Assembly (NCBI RefSeq): GCF_002355395.1
Contig: NZ_AP017315.1
Coordinates: forward strand, 496,001 to 560,000
Direction: 5' to 3'
From: Microcella alkaliphila
GTDB taxonomy: Bacteria; Actinomycetota; Actinomycetes; Actinomycetales; Microbacteriaceae
DNA: 64,000 nt
This document shows, piece by piece, positions 30,038 to 38,065 of the stretch. The notes beneath the pieces were generated by a model that did no database searches, was not told where the DNA came from, and saw only the letters and a list, made by a program, of their open reading frames with translations. The stretch's first letter is position 1. Each line of letters begins with the position of its first letter. Made by a program: the position numbers and the translations under genes.

Positions 30038-30741
30038 GCGAGACAGAATTCACCAACAACGCGAAGGAGCAGACCGTGGCGGCAGAGGCCCCCGTGGAGA
30101 CCGCTGCGTCGTCGCAGTCGAACACCACTGAGACGCGCGAGCCGCGTCGTGGTGGCCGCGACCGCAACCAGGGCCGCGACCGCGGTGCGCGCGAGACCGA
30201 GAAGAGCCCCTTCCTCGAGCGCGTCGTGACGATCAACCGCGTTTCGAAGGTCGTCAAGGGTGGTCGTCGCTTCAGCTTCACCGCTCTCGTCGTCGTCGGT
30301 GACGGCAACGGCATGGTCGGCGTCGGCTACGGCAAGGCCCGCGAGGTTCCGACCGCGATCTCGAAGGGCGTCGAGGAGGCGAAGAAGAACTTCTTCCGCG
30401 TTCCCCGCGTCGCCCAGACGATCCCGCACCCCGTGCAGGGTGAGGCCGCGGCCGGCGTCGTGCTGCTGCGTCCCGCCGCCGCCGGTACCGGTGTTATCGC
30501 CGGTGGTCCGGTGCGCGCCGTGCTTGAGTGCGCCGGAATCCACGACGTTCTGAGCAAGTCGCTCGGTTCGTCGAACACGATCAACATCGTTCACGCGACC
30601 GTCGAGGCGCTGAAGATGCTCGAGGAGCCCCGCGCCGTCGCCGCTCGCCGTGGCCTGGACTTCGAAGACGTGGCTCCCGCCCGTCTCGTCCGCGCCGAGG
30701 CCGAGGCCGCGAAGGCCGCAGCCGGAAAGGCGGGTGCATGA
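30034..30741 (+). CDS. rpsE: 30S ribosomal protein S5 with extended N-terminus
   Basis: 235 aa. The S5 core starts near residue 59 ([20 protein letters not shown]); the first 58 residues are a low-complexity Ala/Thr then Arg/Gly/Asp extension ([14 protein letters not shown]). GTG 30034 overlaps the rplR stop; a later in-frame GTG at 30076 would shorten the extension. C-terminal Ala-rich tail. Confidence 0.98.
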   Translation: MSETEFTNNAKEQTVAAEAPVETAASSQSNTTETREPRRGGRDRNQGRDRGARETEKSPFLERVVTINRVSKVVKGGRRFSFTALVVVGDGNGMVGVGYGKAREVPTAISKGVEEAKKNFFRVPRVAQTIPHPVQGEAAAGVVLLRPAAAGTGVIAGGPVRAVLECAGIHDVLSKSLGSSNTINIVHATVEALKMLEEPRAVAARRGLDFEDVAPARLVRAEAEAAKAAAGKAGA

Positions 30742-30926
30742 TGGCTCAGCGCCTCAAGGTGACCCAGATCAAGTCCGTAATCAGCGAGAAGCAGAACCAG
30801 CGCGACACCCTGCGCAGCCTGGGCCTCAAGCGCATCGGCGACAGTGTCGTGCGCGAGGACACCCCGGCCAACCGTGGGTACGTCAAGACGGTCGCGCACC
30901 TCGTGACGGTCGAGGAGATTGACTAA
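30741..30926 (+). CDS. rpmD: 50S ribosomal protein L30
   Basis: 61 aa ([20 protein letters not shown]). Two consecutive ATG codons (30738 and 30741) exist; 30741 gives the family N-terminus, while 30738 would add one Met. Overlaps rpsE and is coupled to rplO by TAATG. The rpmD-rplO-secY order is typical. Confidence 0.96.
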   Translation: MAQRLKVTQIKSVISEKQNQRDTLRSLGLKRIGDSVVREDTPANRGYVKTVAHLVTVEEID

Positions 30927-31612
30927 TGGCTGAAGAAGAGAAGAAGGCCCCGGCGAAGAAGGCTCCTGCAGCCTCGAAGCCGGCCGCCGAGAAGAAGCCG
31001 GCTGCGGCCAAGGCGGATGCTGACAAGGCTCCCGCGAAGAAGGCTCCCGCCGCCAAGAAGCCGGCCGCCGAGAAGGCTGCCACCACGGCTAAGGCTGACG
31101 CTCCCGCCGCGGAGAAGAAGGCTCCCGCCAAGAAGGCCCCCGCGAAGAAGGCGGAGTCGACCGACGCCGCCCGCCCGCAGGTGCTGAAGGTTCACCACCT
31201 GCGGCCCGCCGCGGGTGCCAAGAAGGACCGCACCCGCGTGGGTCGTGGTGAAGGCTCGAAGGGTAAGACCGCGGGTCGCGGCACGAAGGGCACGAAGGCC
31301 CGCAACACCGTGCGCCCCGGCTTCCAGGGTGGTCAGCTCAACTTCGTGATGCGTGCGCCGAAGCTGCGTGGTTTCACGAACCCGTTCCGGGTCGAGTACC
31401 AGGTCGTCAACCTGGCGAAGCTCGCCGAGCTGTACCCGAAGGGCGGCGACGTCACCGTCTCCGACCTCGTGGCCAAGGGTGCTGTGCGCAAGAACGAGAA
31501 GGTCAAGGTTCTCGGCAACGGGGACATTGCGGTTAAGCTGAACGTGACCGTCGACAAGGTCTCCCGCTCTGCCGAGCAGAAGATCGTCGCGGCCGGCGGT
31601 TCCATTCAGTAG
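30926..31612 (+). CDS. rplO: 50S ribosomal protein L15 with histone-like N-terminal tail
   Basis: 228 aa instead of about 145-150. Residues 86-228 are canonical L15 ([40 protein letters not shown]). The first 85 residues repeat Lys/Ala/Pro units such as KKAPAKKA, similar to histone-H1-like DNA- or RNA-binding tails. ATG 30926 overlaps the rpmD stop, so the extension is likely translated; an internal GTG at 31180 could give a conventional L15. Codon use matches the neighbours. Confidence 0.95.
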   Translation: MAEEEKKAPAKKAPAASKPAAEKKPAAAKADADKAPAKKAPAAKKPAAEKAATTAKADAPAAEKKAPAKKAPAKKAESTDAARPQVLKVHHLRPAAGAKKDRTRVGRGEGSKGKTAGRGTKGTKARNTVRPGFQGGQLNFVMRAPKLRGFTNPFRVEYQVVNLAKLAELYPKGGDVTVSDLVAKGAVRKNEKVKVLGNGDIAVKLNVTVDKVSRSAEQKIVAAGGSIQ

Positions 31613-31617
31613 CCGCT

Positions 31618-31702
31618 CGGGCGGCCCTTCGGGGCCGCCCGGCTTCGGCCCATTCGGGCCAGCATCCCGAGCCGCCGGGCCACGGGATGCCCATGTTTTT
31701 TT
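31618..31702 (+). terminator. Triple-hairpin element between rplO and secY
   Basis: Three hairpins in a row: CGGGCGGCCC-TTCG-GGGCCGCCCG (31618-31641), GGCCC-ATTC-GGGCC (31647-31660), and GCATCCCG (31662-31669) with CGGGATGC (31683-31690), followed shortly by a seven-T run (31696-31702). The layout is that of an intrinsic terminator, yet secY starts only 13 bp later, so partial termination that lowers secY-adk expression is likely. Confidence 0.7.
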
Positions 31703-31714
31703 ACGGGAGGTCTC

Positions 31715-33040
31715 GTGTTCAGAGCTATCGGGCGAATCATCAAGACGCCCGACCTCCGCCGGAAGATCGGGTTCACTCTCGGAATCGTCGCGATCTTCCG
31801 TCTGGGTTCGTTCATCCCCGCGCCGTTCGTCGACTACCAGAACGTGCAACTGTGTCTCGCGGGCAACGAAGGCGCCACGGGCCTCTACCAGCTCGTCAAC
31901 CTCTTCAGCGGCGGTGCTCTGCTGCAGCTGTCGATCTTCGCGCTCGGCATCATGCCGTACATCACCGCGTCGATCATCACGCAGCTGCTCCGCGTCGTCA
32001 TCCCTCACTTCGAGTCCCTCTACAAGGAGGGCCAGGCGGGCCAGGCGAAGCTCACGCAGTACACGCGCTACATGACGATCGCGCTCGCGATCCTGCAGTC
32101 GACCACGCTCATCACGGTCGCCCGCGCCGGTGCGCTGTTCCCGACGACGTCGGGTGTGCCGCAGTGCTCGCAGCTCATCACGAACGACAGCTGGTACGCG
32201 ATCCTGCTCATGGTCATCACCATGACCGCGGGCACCGGCCTCATCATGTGGCTCGGCGAGCTCATCACCGAGCGCGGAATCGGCAACGGCATGTCGCTGC
32301 TGATCTTCGTCTCGATCGCGGCGACCTTCCCGTCGGCGCTGTGGGGCATCCAGGTCGCCCAGGGCTTCGAGATCTTCGTCATCGTGCTGGCCCTCGGCCT
32401 CGTCGTCATGGCCGCGGTCGTCTTCGTCGAGCAGTCGCAGCGCCGCGTGCCCGTGCAGTACGCCAAGCGCATGGTCGGCCGCCGCACCTACGGCGGAAAC
32501 AACACGTACATCCCGATCAAGGTGAACATGGCCGGCGTCGTGCCCGTCATCTTCGCCTCGTCGCTGCTGTACCTGCCCGCCCTGATTGCGCAGTTCAACC
32601 AGCCAGCCGCGGGCGAGACCGCCCCCGAGTGGGTCGTCTGGATTCAGAACAACTTCATCTCGGGCGACAACTGGCTGTACATGGTCGTGTACTTCCTGCT
32701 CATCGTCGGCTTCACCTACTTCTACGTCGCGATCACCTTCAACCCGGAGGACGTCGCCGACAACATGAAGAAGTACGGCGGCTTCATTCCCGGCATCCGC
32801 GCCGGTCGTCCGACCGCCGAGTACCTCGACTACGTGCTCACCCGCATCACGCTGCCGGGATCGCTCTACCTGGGTCTTGTCGCCCTGATTCCGCTCATCG
32901 CCTTCGCGTCGGTGGGTGCCAACCAGAACTTCCCGTTTGGTGGGGCGAGCATCCTGATCATCGTCGGCGTAGGCCTCGAGACGGTGAAGCAGATCGACGC
33001 GCAGCTGCAGCAGCGCCACTACGAAGGCCTGCTGAAGTGA
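31715..33040 (+). CDS. secY: Protein translocase subunit SecY
   Basis: 441 aa, ten membrane helices, the channel-forming subunit of the Sec translocon. GTG 31715 follows GGGAGG at 31705-31710. Conserved segments: [45 protein letters not shown] and [16 protein letters not shown]. It lies just after a terminator-like element and overlaps adk by 4 bp (GTGA). Confidence 0.99.
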   Translation: MFRAIGRIIKTPDLRRKIGFTLGIVAIFRLGSFIPAPFVDYQNVQLCLAGNEGATGLYQLVNLFSGGALLQLSIFALGIMPYITASIITQLLRVVIPHFESLYKEGQAGQAKLTQYTRYMTIALAILQSTTLITVARAGALFPTTSGVPQCSQLITNDSWYAILLMVITMTAGTGLIMWLGELITERGIGNGMSLLIFVSIAATFPSALWGIQVAQGFEIFVIVLALGLVVMAAVVFVEQSQRRVPVQYAKRMVGRRTYGGNNTYIPIKVNMAGVVPVIFASSLLYLPALIAQFNQPAAGETAPEWVVWIQNNFISGDNWLYMVVYFLLIVGFTYFYVAITFNPEDVADNMKKYGGFIPGIRAGRPTAEYLDYVLTRITLPGSLYLGLVALIPLIAFASVGANQNFPFGGASILIIVGVGLETVKQIDAQLQQRHYEGLLK

Positions 33041-33618
33041 CCCGCCGCCTCCTCCTGATCGGCCCGCCCGGAGCCGGAAAGGGCACACAGGCTGGCCGGC
33101 TGACCGCGCACTTCGGAATTCCCGCCATCTCGACCGGCGACATCTTCCGGCAGAATCTGCGCGACGAGACCGAGCTCGGGCTCAAGGCCAAAGCGTTCAT
33201 GGACGCGGGCGACAACGTGCCAGACGAGGTGACGAACGACCTGGTGCGCGACCGGCTGAGCCAGCCCGACTGCGCCGAGGGTTTCCTGCTCGACGGCTAC
33301 CCCCGCACGACCGACCAGGTGCGCGCGCTCGACGAGTTCCTCGCCGAGAAGGGTGTCGCACTCGACGCGGTCGTCGAACTGGTCGCCGACCCCGACATCG
33401 TGGTCGAGCGCCTGAAGAAGCGTGCCGTCGATCAGGGCCGCGCCGACGACGACGAGAACGTGGTTCGCCACCGCCTCGACGTGTACGCGAAGCAGACGGC
33501 TCCCCTCATCGACGTCTACGCCGAGCGCGGGATGCTCACCAAGGTCGACGGCATCGGCGAGATCGACGAGGTGACCGGGCGCATCCTGGATGCCCTGTCC
33601 GTTCGCGACTTGCCGTGA
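33037..33618 (+). CDS. adk: Adenylate kinase
   Basis: 193 aa ([19 protein letters not shown]). Equilibrates ATP, AMP and ADP. It has the short LID form without zinc Cys residues. GTG 33037 overlaps the secY stop; the long open frame upstream is out of frame with secY and spurious. The infA promoter lies across its last codons. Confidence 0.98.
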   Translation: MTRRLLLIGPPGAGKGTQAGRLTAHFGIPAISTGDIFRQNLRDETELGLKAKAFMDAGDNVPDEVTNDLVRDRLSQPDCAEGFLLDGYPRTTDQVRALDEFLAEKGVALDAVVELVADPDIVVERLKKRAVDQGRADDDENVVRHRLDVYAKQTAPLIDVYAERGMLTKVDGIGEIDEVTGRILDALSVRDLP

Positions 33619-33638
33619 CGCGTTCCATCACCTAAGCT
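33610..33638 (+). promoter_or_regulatory. infA operon promoter
   Basis: TTGCCG (33610-33615), 17 bp, TAAGCT (33633-33638), then GGTG eight bases after the -10 box. The same boxes, spacing and GGTG recur at 41004-41044 before rplM. The adk stop codon lies in the spacer. The leader to infA would be about 120 nt. Confidence 0.65.
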
Positions 33639-33766
33639 TTCCCTTTGGTGCTTTCGGCCCGCTTCGGCGTGCCGCGATCAGCAGTCGCCGTGCAGACGAC
33701 ACTGAGCCGCTGGGCACCGCATCCGCACGACCAGTGCACACTCCCCTTATTTGCGACGAAGAGGCT

Positions 33767-33988
33767 ATGGCCAAAAAAGACGGTGTCATCGAGATCGAAG
33801 GCTCGGTGGTCGAAGCGCTGCCCAACGCGATGTTCCGCGTCGAGCTGACCAACGGCCACAAGGTTCTTGCCCACATTTCGGGCAAGATGCGCCAGCACTA
33901 CATCCGCATCCTCCCCGAGGACCGCGTGATCGTTGAGCTGAGCCCCTACGACCTGACCCGCGGCCGGATCGTCTACCGCTACAAGTAA
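33767..33988 (+). CDS. infA: Translation initiation factor IF-1
   Basis: 73 aa OB-fold protein ([37 protein letters not shown]). The ATG is set by the family N-terminus; the upstream open frame is not coding. GAAGAGG precedes it closely. Followed by rpmJ. Confidence 0.98.
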   Translation: MAKKDGVIEIEGSVVEALPNAMFRVELTNGHKVLAHISGKMRQHYIRILPEDRVIVELSPYDLTRGRIVYRYK

Positions 33989-34067
33989 GCAGTGCGCGCT
34001 GGGTAAGGAACGGCCCGGGAATCCACCCGGAGCACGAGGCCAGCGATACAACAAGAACGAGAGAACC

Positions 34068-34181
34068 ATGAAGGTCAACCCCAGCGTCAAGCCCATCTGC
34101 GACAAGTGCAAGGTGATTCGCCGCCACGGCAACGTGATGGTCATCTGCGAGAACCCGCGCCACAAGCAACGCCAGGGCTAA
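34068..34181 (+). CDS. rpmJ: 50S ribosomal protein L36 (zinc-binding form)
   Basis: 37 aa ([20 protein letters not shown]). Zinc ligands Cys11, Cys14, Cys27 and His32 are all present, so it is the zinc-dependent form. It lies between infA and rpsM as in most actinobacteria. Confidence 0.97.
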   Translation: MKVNPSVKPICDKCKVIRRHGNVMVICENPRHKQRQG

Positions 34182-34323
34182 AGCGGGCGCACCCCACGAC
34201 TCACAACTGAATACGAACACACGGCAGTCTCAGAACCCGCACCCGTGCGGGGGACACCTCGGGCGGAAGGCCCGGGCACCGAAACTGCTCCACACCTTCC
34301 ACGAAACCCTGTAAGGAGCCATC

Positions 34324-34698
34324 ATGGCCCGTCTTGCCGGAGTCGACATTCCCCGCGATAAGCGCGTGGAAGTCGCCCTGACCTACATCTACGGAGTCGG
34401 CCGGACCCGCGCGACCGAAACGCTCGCCGCGACCGGTATCGACCGCAACGTCCGCGTCAAGGATCTGACCGACGACCAGCTCGTCGCTCTCCGCGACCAC
34501 ATCGAAGGCACCTACAAGGTGGAGGGTGACCTTCGCCGTGAGGTCGCCGCCGACATTCGCCGCAAGGTCGAGATCGGTTCGTACGAGGGCCTGCGCCACC
34601 GCCGCGGCCTGCCGGTGCGCGGTCAGCGCACCAAGACCAACGCGCGCACCCGCAAGGGCCCGAAGCGCACCGTCGCCGGCAAGAAGAAGGCTCGCTAG
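34324..34698 (+). CDS. rpsM: 30S ribosomal protein S13
   Basis: 124 aa ([40 protein letters not shown]). Preceded by a 142-bp spacer containing CCCGCAC-CC-GTGCGGG and a TAAGGAG ribosome site. Starts the alpha group. Confidence 0.99.
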   Translation: MARLAGVDIPRDKRVEVALTYIYGVGRTRATETLAATGIDRNVRVKDLTDDQLVALRDHIEGTYKVEGDLRREVAADIRRKVEIGSYEGLRHRRGLPVRGQRTKTNARTRKGPKRTVAGKKKAR

Positions 34699-34745
34699 TC
34701 CGGCCCCGCCGCGACCCGCGTATCCCACAGGTTTAGGAGAAGACC

Positions 34746-35144
34746 ATGGCAGCACCCAAGTCGGCCGCGCGCAAGCCCCGCCGCAAGGACAAGAAGAACA
34801 TCGCCGTCGGCCAGGCCCACATCAAGTCGACGTTCAACAACACGATCGTGTCGATCACCGACCCGAGCGGCGCCGTCATCAGCTGGGCGTCGTCCGGCCA
34901 GGTCGGCTTCAAGGGCTCGCGCAAGTCGACGCCGTTTGCCGCCCAGCTCGCCGCCGAGTCGGCCGCGCGCCAGGCGCAGGAGCACGGCATGAAGAAGGTC
35001 GACGTGTTCGTCAAGGGCCCCGGTTCGGGCCGCGAGACCGCGATTCGTTCGCTTCAGGCCGCCGGCCTCGAGGTGGGCTCGATCAGCGACGTGACGCCGC
35101 AGGCGCACAACGGCTGCCGCCCGCCGAAGCGTCGCCGCGTCTAG
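34746..35144 (+). CDS. rpsK: 30S ribosomal protein S11
   Basis: 132 aa ([38 protein letters not shown]). TTAGGAGAAG upstream. Its 3' side carries a terminator-like hairpin before rpoA. Confidence 0.99.
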   Translation: MAAPKSAARKPRRKDKKNIAVGQAHIKSTFNNTIVSITDPSGAVISWASSGQVGFKGSRKSTPFAAQLAAESAARQAQEHGMKKVDVFVKGPGSGRETAIRSLQAAGLEVGSISDVTPQAHNGCRPPKRRRV

Positions 35145-35146
35145 GT

Positions 35147-35192
35147 AACGCACCCCGTGCATCCCTCGATCGGATGCGCGCGGTGCGTTTCT
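35147..35192 (+). terminator. Hairpin between rpsK and rpoA
   Basis: AACGCACC (35147-35154) pairs with GGTGCGTT (35182-35189); inside, GCATCC pairs with GGATGC. A short T-run (TTTCT) follows. The layout is that of a weak terminator or attenuator at the start of the 165-bp rpsK-rpoA gap. Confidence 0.5.
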
Positions 35193-35269
35193 GACGCGCC
35201 CCGCGCATCCGCTCGCCCCAGCTTTCGATAACTCAACACACTCGACGAGATCCGCCCTCGTCGCGCAAC

Positions 35270-35291
35270 AAGTGTCATATAGCGGACACTT
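35270..35291 (+). promoter_or_regulatory. Hairpin at the rpoA ribosome-binding region
   Basis: AAGTGTC (35270-35276) and GACACTT (35285-35291) pair perfectly around ATATAGCG, ending only 4 bases before the GAAAGGAA ribosome site of rpoA. It could set translation of rpoA or be a protein-binding site; no known class was recognised. Confidence 0.4.
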
Positions 35292-35309
35292 CGCCGAAAG
35301 GAACCCATA

Positions 35310-36296
35310 GTGCTCATCGCACAGCGTCCCACTCTGACCGAGGAGAACGTCTCCGAATTCCGGTCGCGGTTCATCATCGAACCCCTCGAGCCCGGCTTCG
35401 GCTACACGCTCGGCAACTCCATGCGTCGCACGCTGCTGTCGTCGATTCCCGGTGCAGCCGTGACGAGCATCCGCATCGACGGCGTGCTGCACGAGTTCAG
35501 CACGATCGACGGCGTGAAGGAGGATGTCACCGAGATCATCCTCAACATCAAGCAGCTCGTCGTCTCGAGCGAGCACGACGAGCCGATCACCGCCTACCTG
35601 CGCAAGACGGGTGCCGGTGAGGTCACCGCCGCCGACATCTCCGCCCCCGCCGGCGTCGAGATCCACAATCCCGAGCTCGTCATCGCGACTCTGAATGACA
35701 GCGCCAAGTTTGAACTCGAGCTGACCATCGAGCGTGGCCGCGGCTACGTCTCGGCGACCCAGAACCGAAGCGAGTTCAGCGAGGCCGGCCAGATTCCGGT
35801 CGACTCGATCTACTCGCCCGTGCTGAAGGTCACCTACCGCGTCGAGGCCACCCGTGCCGGCGAGCGCACCGACTTCGACCGCCTCGTCGTCGACGTCGAG
35901 ACGAAGCCCGCGATCAGCCCCCGCGATGCCGTCGCCTCGGCCGGCCGCACCCTCGTCGAGCTGTTCGGTCTTGCCCGCGAGCTGAACACGCAGGCCGAGG
36001 GCATCGAGATCGGGCCCGCCCCGGTCGACGCCGTGCTCTCGAACGAGCTCTCGATGCCGATCGAGGACCTCGACCTCTCGGTGCGCAGCTACAACTGCCT
36101 GAAGCGCGAGGGCATCAACACGGTCAGCGAGCTCGTCGCCCTGTCGGAGACCCAGCTCATGAACATCCGCAACTTCGGCCAGAAGTCGGTCGATGAGGTC
36201 AAGGACAAGCTCGTCGAGATGGGTCTGTCGCTGAAGGACGCCGTCCCCGGCTTCGACGGAGCCGCGTTCTACAGCTACGACGACGAGACCAACTAA
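35310..36296 (+). CDS. rpoA: RNA polymerase subunit alpha
   Basis: 328 aa. GTG 35310 after GAAAGGAA. The N-terminal dimerisation domain ([20 protein letters not shown]) and C-terminal DNA-binding domain ([34 protein letters not shown]) are complete, with an acidic end. Confidence 0.99.
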   Translation: MLIAQRPTLTEENVSEFRSRFIIEPLEPGFGYTLGNSMRRTLLSSIPGAAVTSIRIDGVLHEFSTIDGVKEDVTEIILNIKQLVVSSEHDEPITAYLRKTGAGEVTAADISAPAGVEIHNPELVIATLNDSAKFELELTIERGRGYVSATQNRSEFSEAGQIPVDSIYSPVLKVTYRVEATRAGERTDFDRLVVDVETKPAISPRDAVASAGRTLVELFGLARELNTQAEGIEIGPAPVDAVLSNELSMPIEDLDLSVRSYNCLKREGINTVSELVALSETQLMNIRNFGQKSVDEVKDKLVEMGLSLKDAVPGFDGAAFYSYDDETN

Positions 36297-36360
36297 CGGG
36301 TTCGTCACCGCTCACCCCCAGAACTGTCACTGACGAACCCCACACAGGAGAACCACGATC

Positions 36361-36924
36361 ATGCCTAAGCCCACCAAGGGTCCCCGCCTCGGAGGCGGTC
36401 CGGCGCACGAGCGCCTGCTGCTGGCGAACCTCGCCACCGCGCTGTTCACGCACAAGCGCATCACCACCACCGAGACGAAGGCGAAGCGTCTGCGTCCGCT
36501 GGCCGAGCGCCTCATTACGTTCGCGAAGCGCGGCGACCTGCACGCTCGCCGTCGCGTCATGACGGTGATCCGCGACAAGAGCGCCGTGCACGAGCTCTTC
36601 ACCGAGATCGCGCCGCTCGTCGCCGAGCGCGAGGGTGGCTACACCCGCATCACGAAGATCGGCAACCGCAAGGGCGACAACGCTCCCATGGCCGTGATCG
36701 AGCTCGTTCTCGAGCCCGTGAACCCGAAGCCGAAGTCGGCGAAGAAGTCGGCTGCCGCGGCGCCGGCGCCCGCCGCCGAGGAAGCTCCGGCCGACGAGAC
36801 CGTCGAGGAGACGGCCGAGGCTCCGGCCGAGGACGCCGCCGCTGACGAGACGGCTGCAGACGAGACCAGCACTGACGAGGCGACGGATGCCCCTGCCGAC
36901 GAGTCGGCCGAGGAGACCAAGTAG
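36361..36924 (+). CDS. rplQ: 50S ribosomal protein L17 with acidic C-terminal tail
   Basis: 187 aa. Residues 1-118 are canonical L17 ([20 protein letters not shown]). After a Lys/Ala bridge, about 65 residues of Ala/Glu/Asp/Thr low complexity follow ([19 protein letters not shown]), strongly acidic and unlike the basic L15 tail. Last gene of the alpha group, followed by a terminator. Confidence 0.98.
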   Translation: MPKPTKGPRLGGGPAHERLLLANLATALFTHKRITTTETKAKRLRPLAERLITFAKRGDLHARRRVMTVIRDKSAVHELFTEIAPLVAEREGGYTRITKIGNRKGDNAPMAVIELVLEPVNPKPKSAKKSAAAAPAPAAEEAPADETVEETAEAPAEDAAADETAADETSTDEATDAPADESAEETK

Positions 36925-36945
36925 TCACCGCGCTGTAACGGTTCT

Positions 36946-36981
36946 GTAGAGCCCCGCCCGGGTACCCGGGCGGGGCTCTAC
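36946..36981. terminator. Perfect 18-bp-arm terminator after rplQ
   Basis: GTAGAGCCCCGCCCGGGT (36946-36963) and ACCCGGGCGGGGCTCTAC (36964-36981) form a perfect 36-bp palindrome, followed by TGTTGT. It ends the alpha operon. Its last bases overlap the -10 box of the next gene. Confidence 0.85.
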
Positions 36982-36984
36982 TGT
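36979..36984 (+). promoter_or_regulatory. -10 box of the leaderless GNAT gene
   Basis: TACTGT ends 7 bases before the GTG start at 36992, so the transcript would begin at or next to the start codon. The box shares its first three bases with the terminator stem before it. No -35 match was seen. Confidence 0.5.
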
Positions 36985-36991
36985 TGTCGGC

Positions 36992-38053
36992 GTGACCGAC
37001 TCCCTGATCGAAAGCGGAGCGGGCGAGATTGATGCCTCCCGCCCGCTGGCCGCGCGCATCCCCGCGACCACATTGCCCGAGTTGACCGGACCCACAGGGG
37101 TCACATGGCGGGCCACTCGCGATGACGACGTCGAGTCGATCGCGACGCTCTTGTCCGCGATGGCTGAGCGCGACCACCCCGACTGGAGCGAAACGGCCGA
37201 CGAGATCGCGGAAACGTTCGGCCACTCGTACGTCGACGTTGCCCGCGACAGCGTGGTCGCGGAAGACGCCGACGGCCGGATGATCGCGCACGGGATGGCG
37301 ATGCGCGCACCCGAGCCTGTCGACTATGCGCGGGTCTGGCTCAGCGGAGGCGTGCACCCGGAACACCGCGGTCGCGGGCTGGGCTGGCAACTGCTCGCCT
37401 GGCAGACCGCCCGCGCCGAGCAGCTGCTCGCCGAGCTCGACCTCACGATCCCCGGCTGGGTGCTGTCGTACGCCGCCGATCGCTCGCCGGAACACGGGCG
37501 ACTGCTCGAGCGTGCCGGCTACAGCCCCTCGCGCTACTTCACCACCCTGCACGCTGAGCTCGCCGGCGCGGCCCTCGAACCGCGCGACCTGCCCGACGGC
37601 ATGCGCCTCGAGCCGTGGTCGCCCCGATTCAGCGAGGGCGCCCGCGCGGCAAAGAATGCGGCCTTCGCGGACCACTGGGGGTCGCAGCCCGCCACGCGCG
37701 AAGGGTGGGAGTCGTGGCAGGGTCTGCCGACCTTCCGCCCTGAACTCAGCCGGGTCGCGCTCGCCGGCGACGAGGTCGTCGGCTTCATCACGACCGACGT
37801 CAACGAAGAAGACTGGGCGCGCATGGGCCGATCGAGCGGCTACATCGGCCTCGTCGGGACGGTGCGGGAGTGGCGCGGCAAAGGGTTGGCGAGCGCGTTG
37901 CTCGTCGACGTCATGCGCGCCTACCGCGCCCAGGGCCTCGAGCTGGCCGTGCTCGATGTCGACACGGCGAACCCGACGGGCGCGCTCGGCGTGTACGAGC
38001 GGCTCGGTTTCGCCGCGGTCGCCCGCGACGTGGCGTATCGCCGGCTGTACTGA
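36992..38053 (+). CDS. Tandem GNAT acetyltransferase-like protein
   Basis: 353 aa with two GNAT domains: the N-terminal one has the acetyl-CoA loop HPEHRGRGLGWQLL and the C-terminal one TVREWRGKGLASALLVDVM with the closing GALGVYERLGF. Substrate unknown. Two-domain GNATs include mycothiol synthase, but the residues seen do not clearly point to it. No ribosome site precedes GTG 36992; a -10 box at 36979-36984 suggests a leaderless start. Confidence 0.85.
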   Translation: MTDSLIESGAGEIDASRPLAARIPATTLPELTGPTGVTWRATRDDDVESIATLLSAMAERDHPDWSETADEIAETFGHSYVDVARDSVVAEDADGRMIAHGMAMRAPEPVDYARVWLSGGVHPEHRGRGLGWQLLAWQTARAEQLLAELDLTIPGWVLSYAADRSPEHGRLLERAGYSPSRYFTTLHAELAGAALEPRDLPDGMRLEPWSPRFSEGARAAKNAAFADHWGSQPATREGWESWQGLPTFRPELSRVALAGDEVVGFITTDVNEEDWARMGRSSGYIGLVGTVREWRGKGLASALLVDVMRAYRAQGLELAVLDVDTANPTGALGVYERLGFAAVARDVAYRRLY

Positions 38054-38065
38054 GCGCGCGGGGTT

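Noticed and set aside
30923-33088. A 721-codon reverse frame across rplO and secY
   Set aside because: Antisense to two certain genes and rich in Arg/Asp/Glu repeats from codon-position bias; no recognisable domain.
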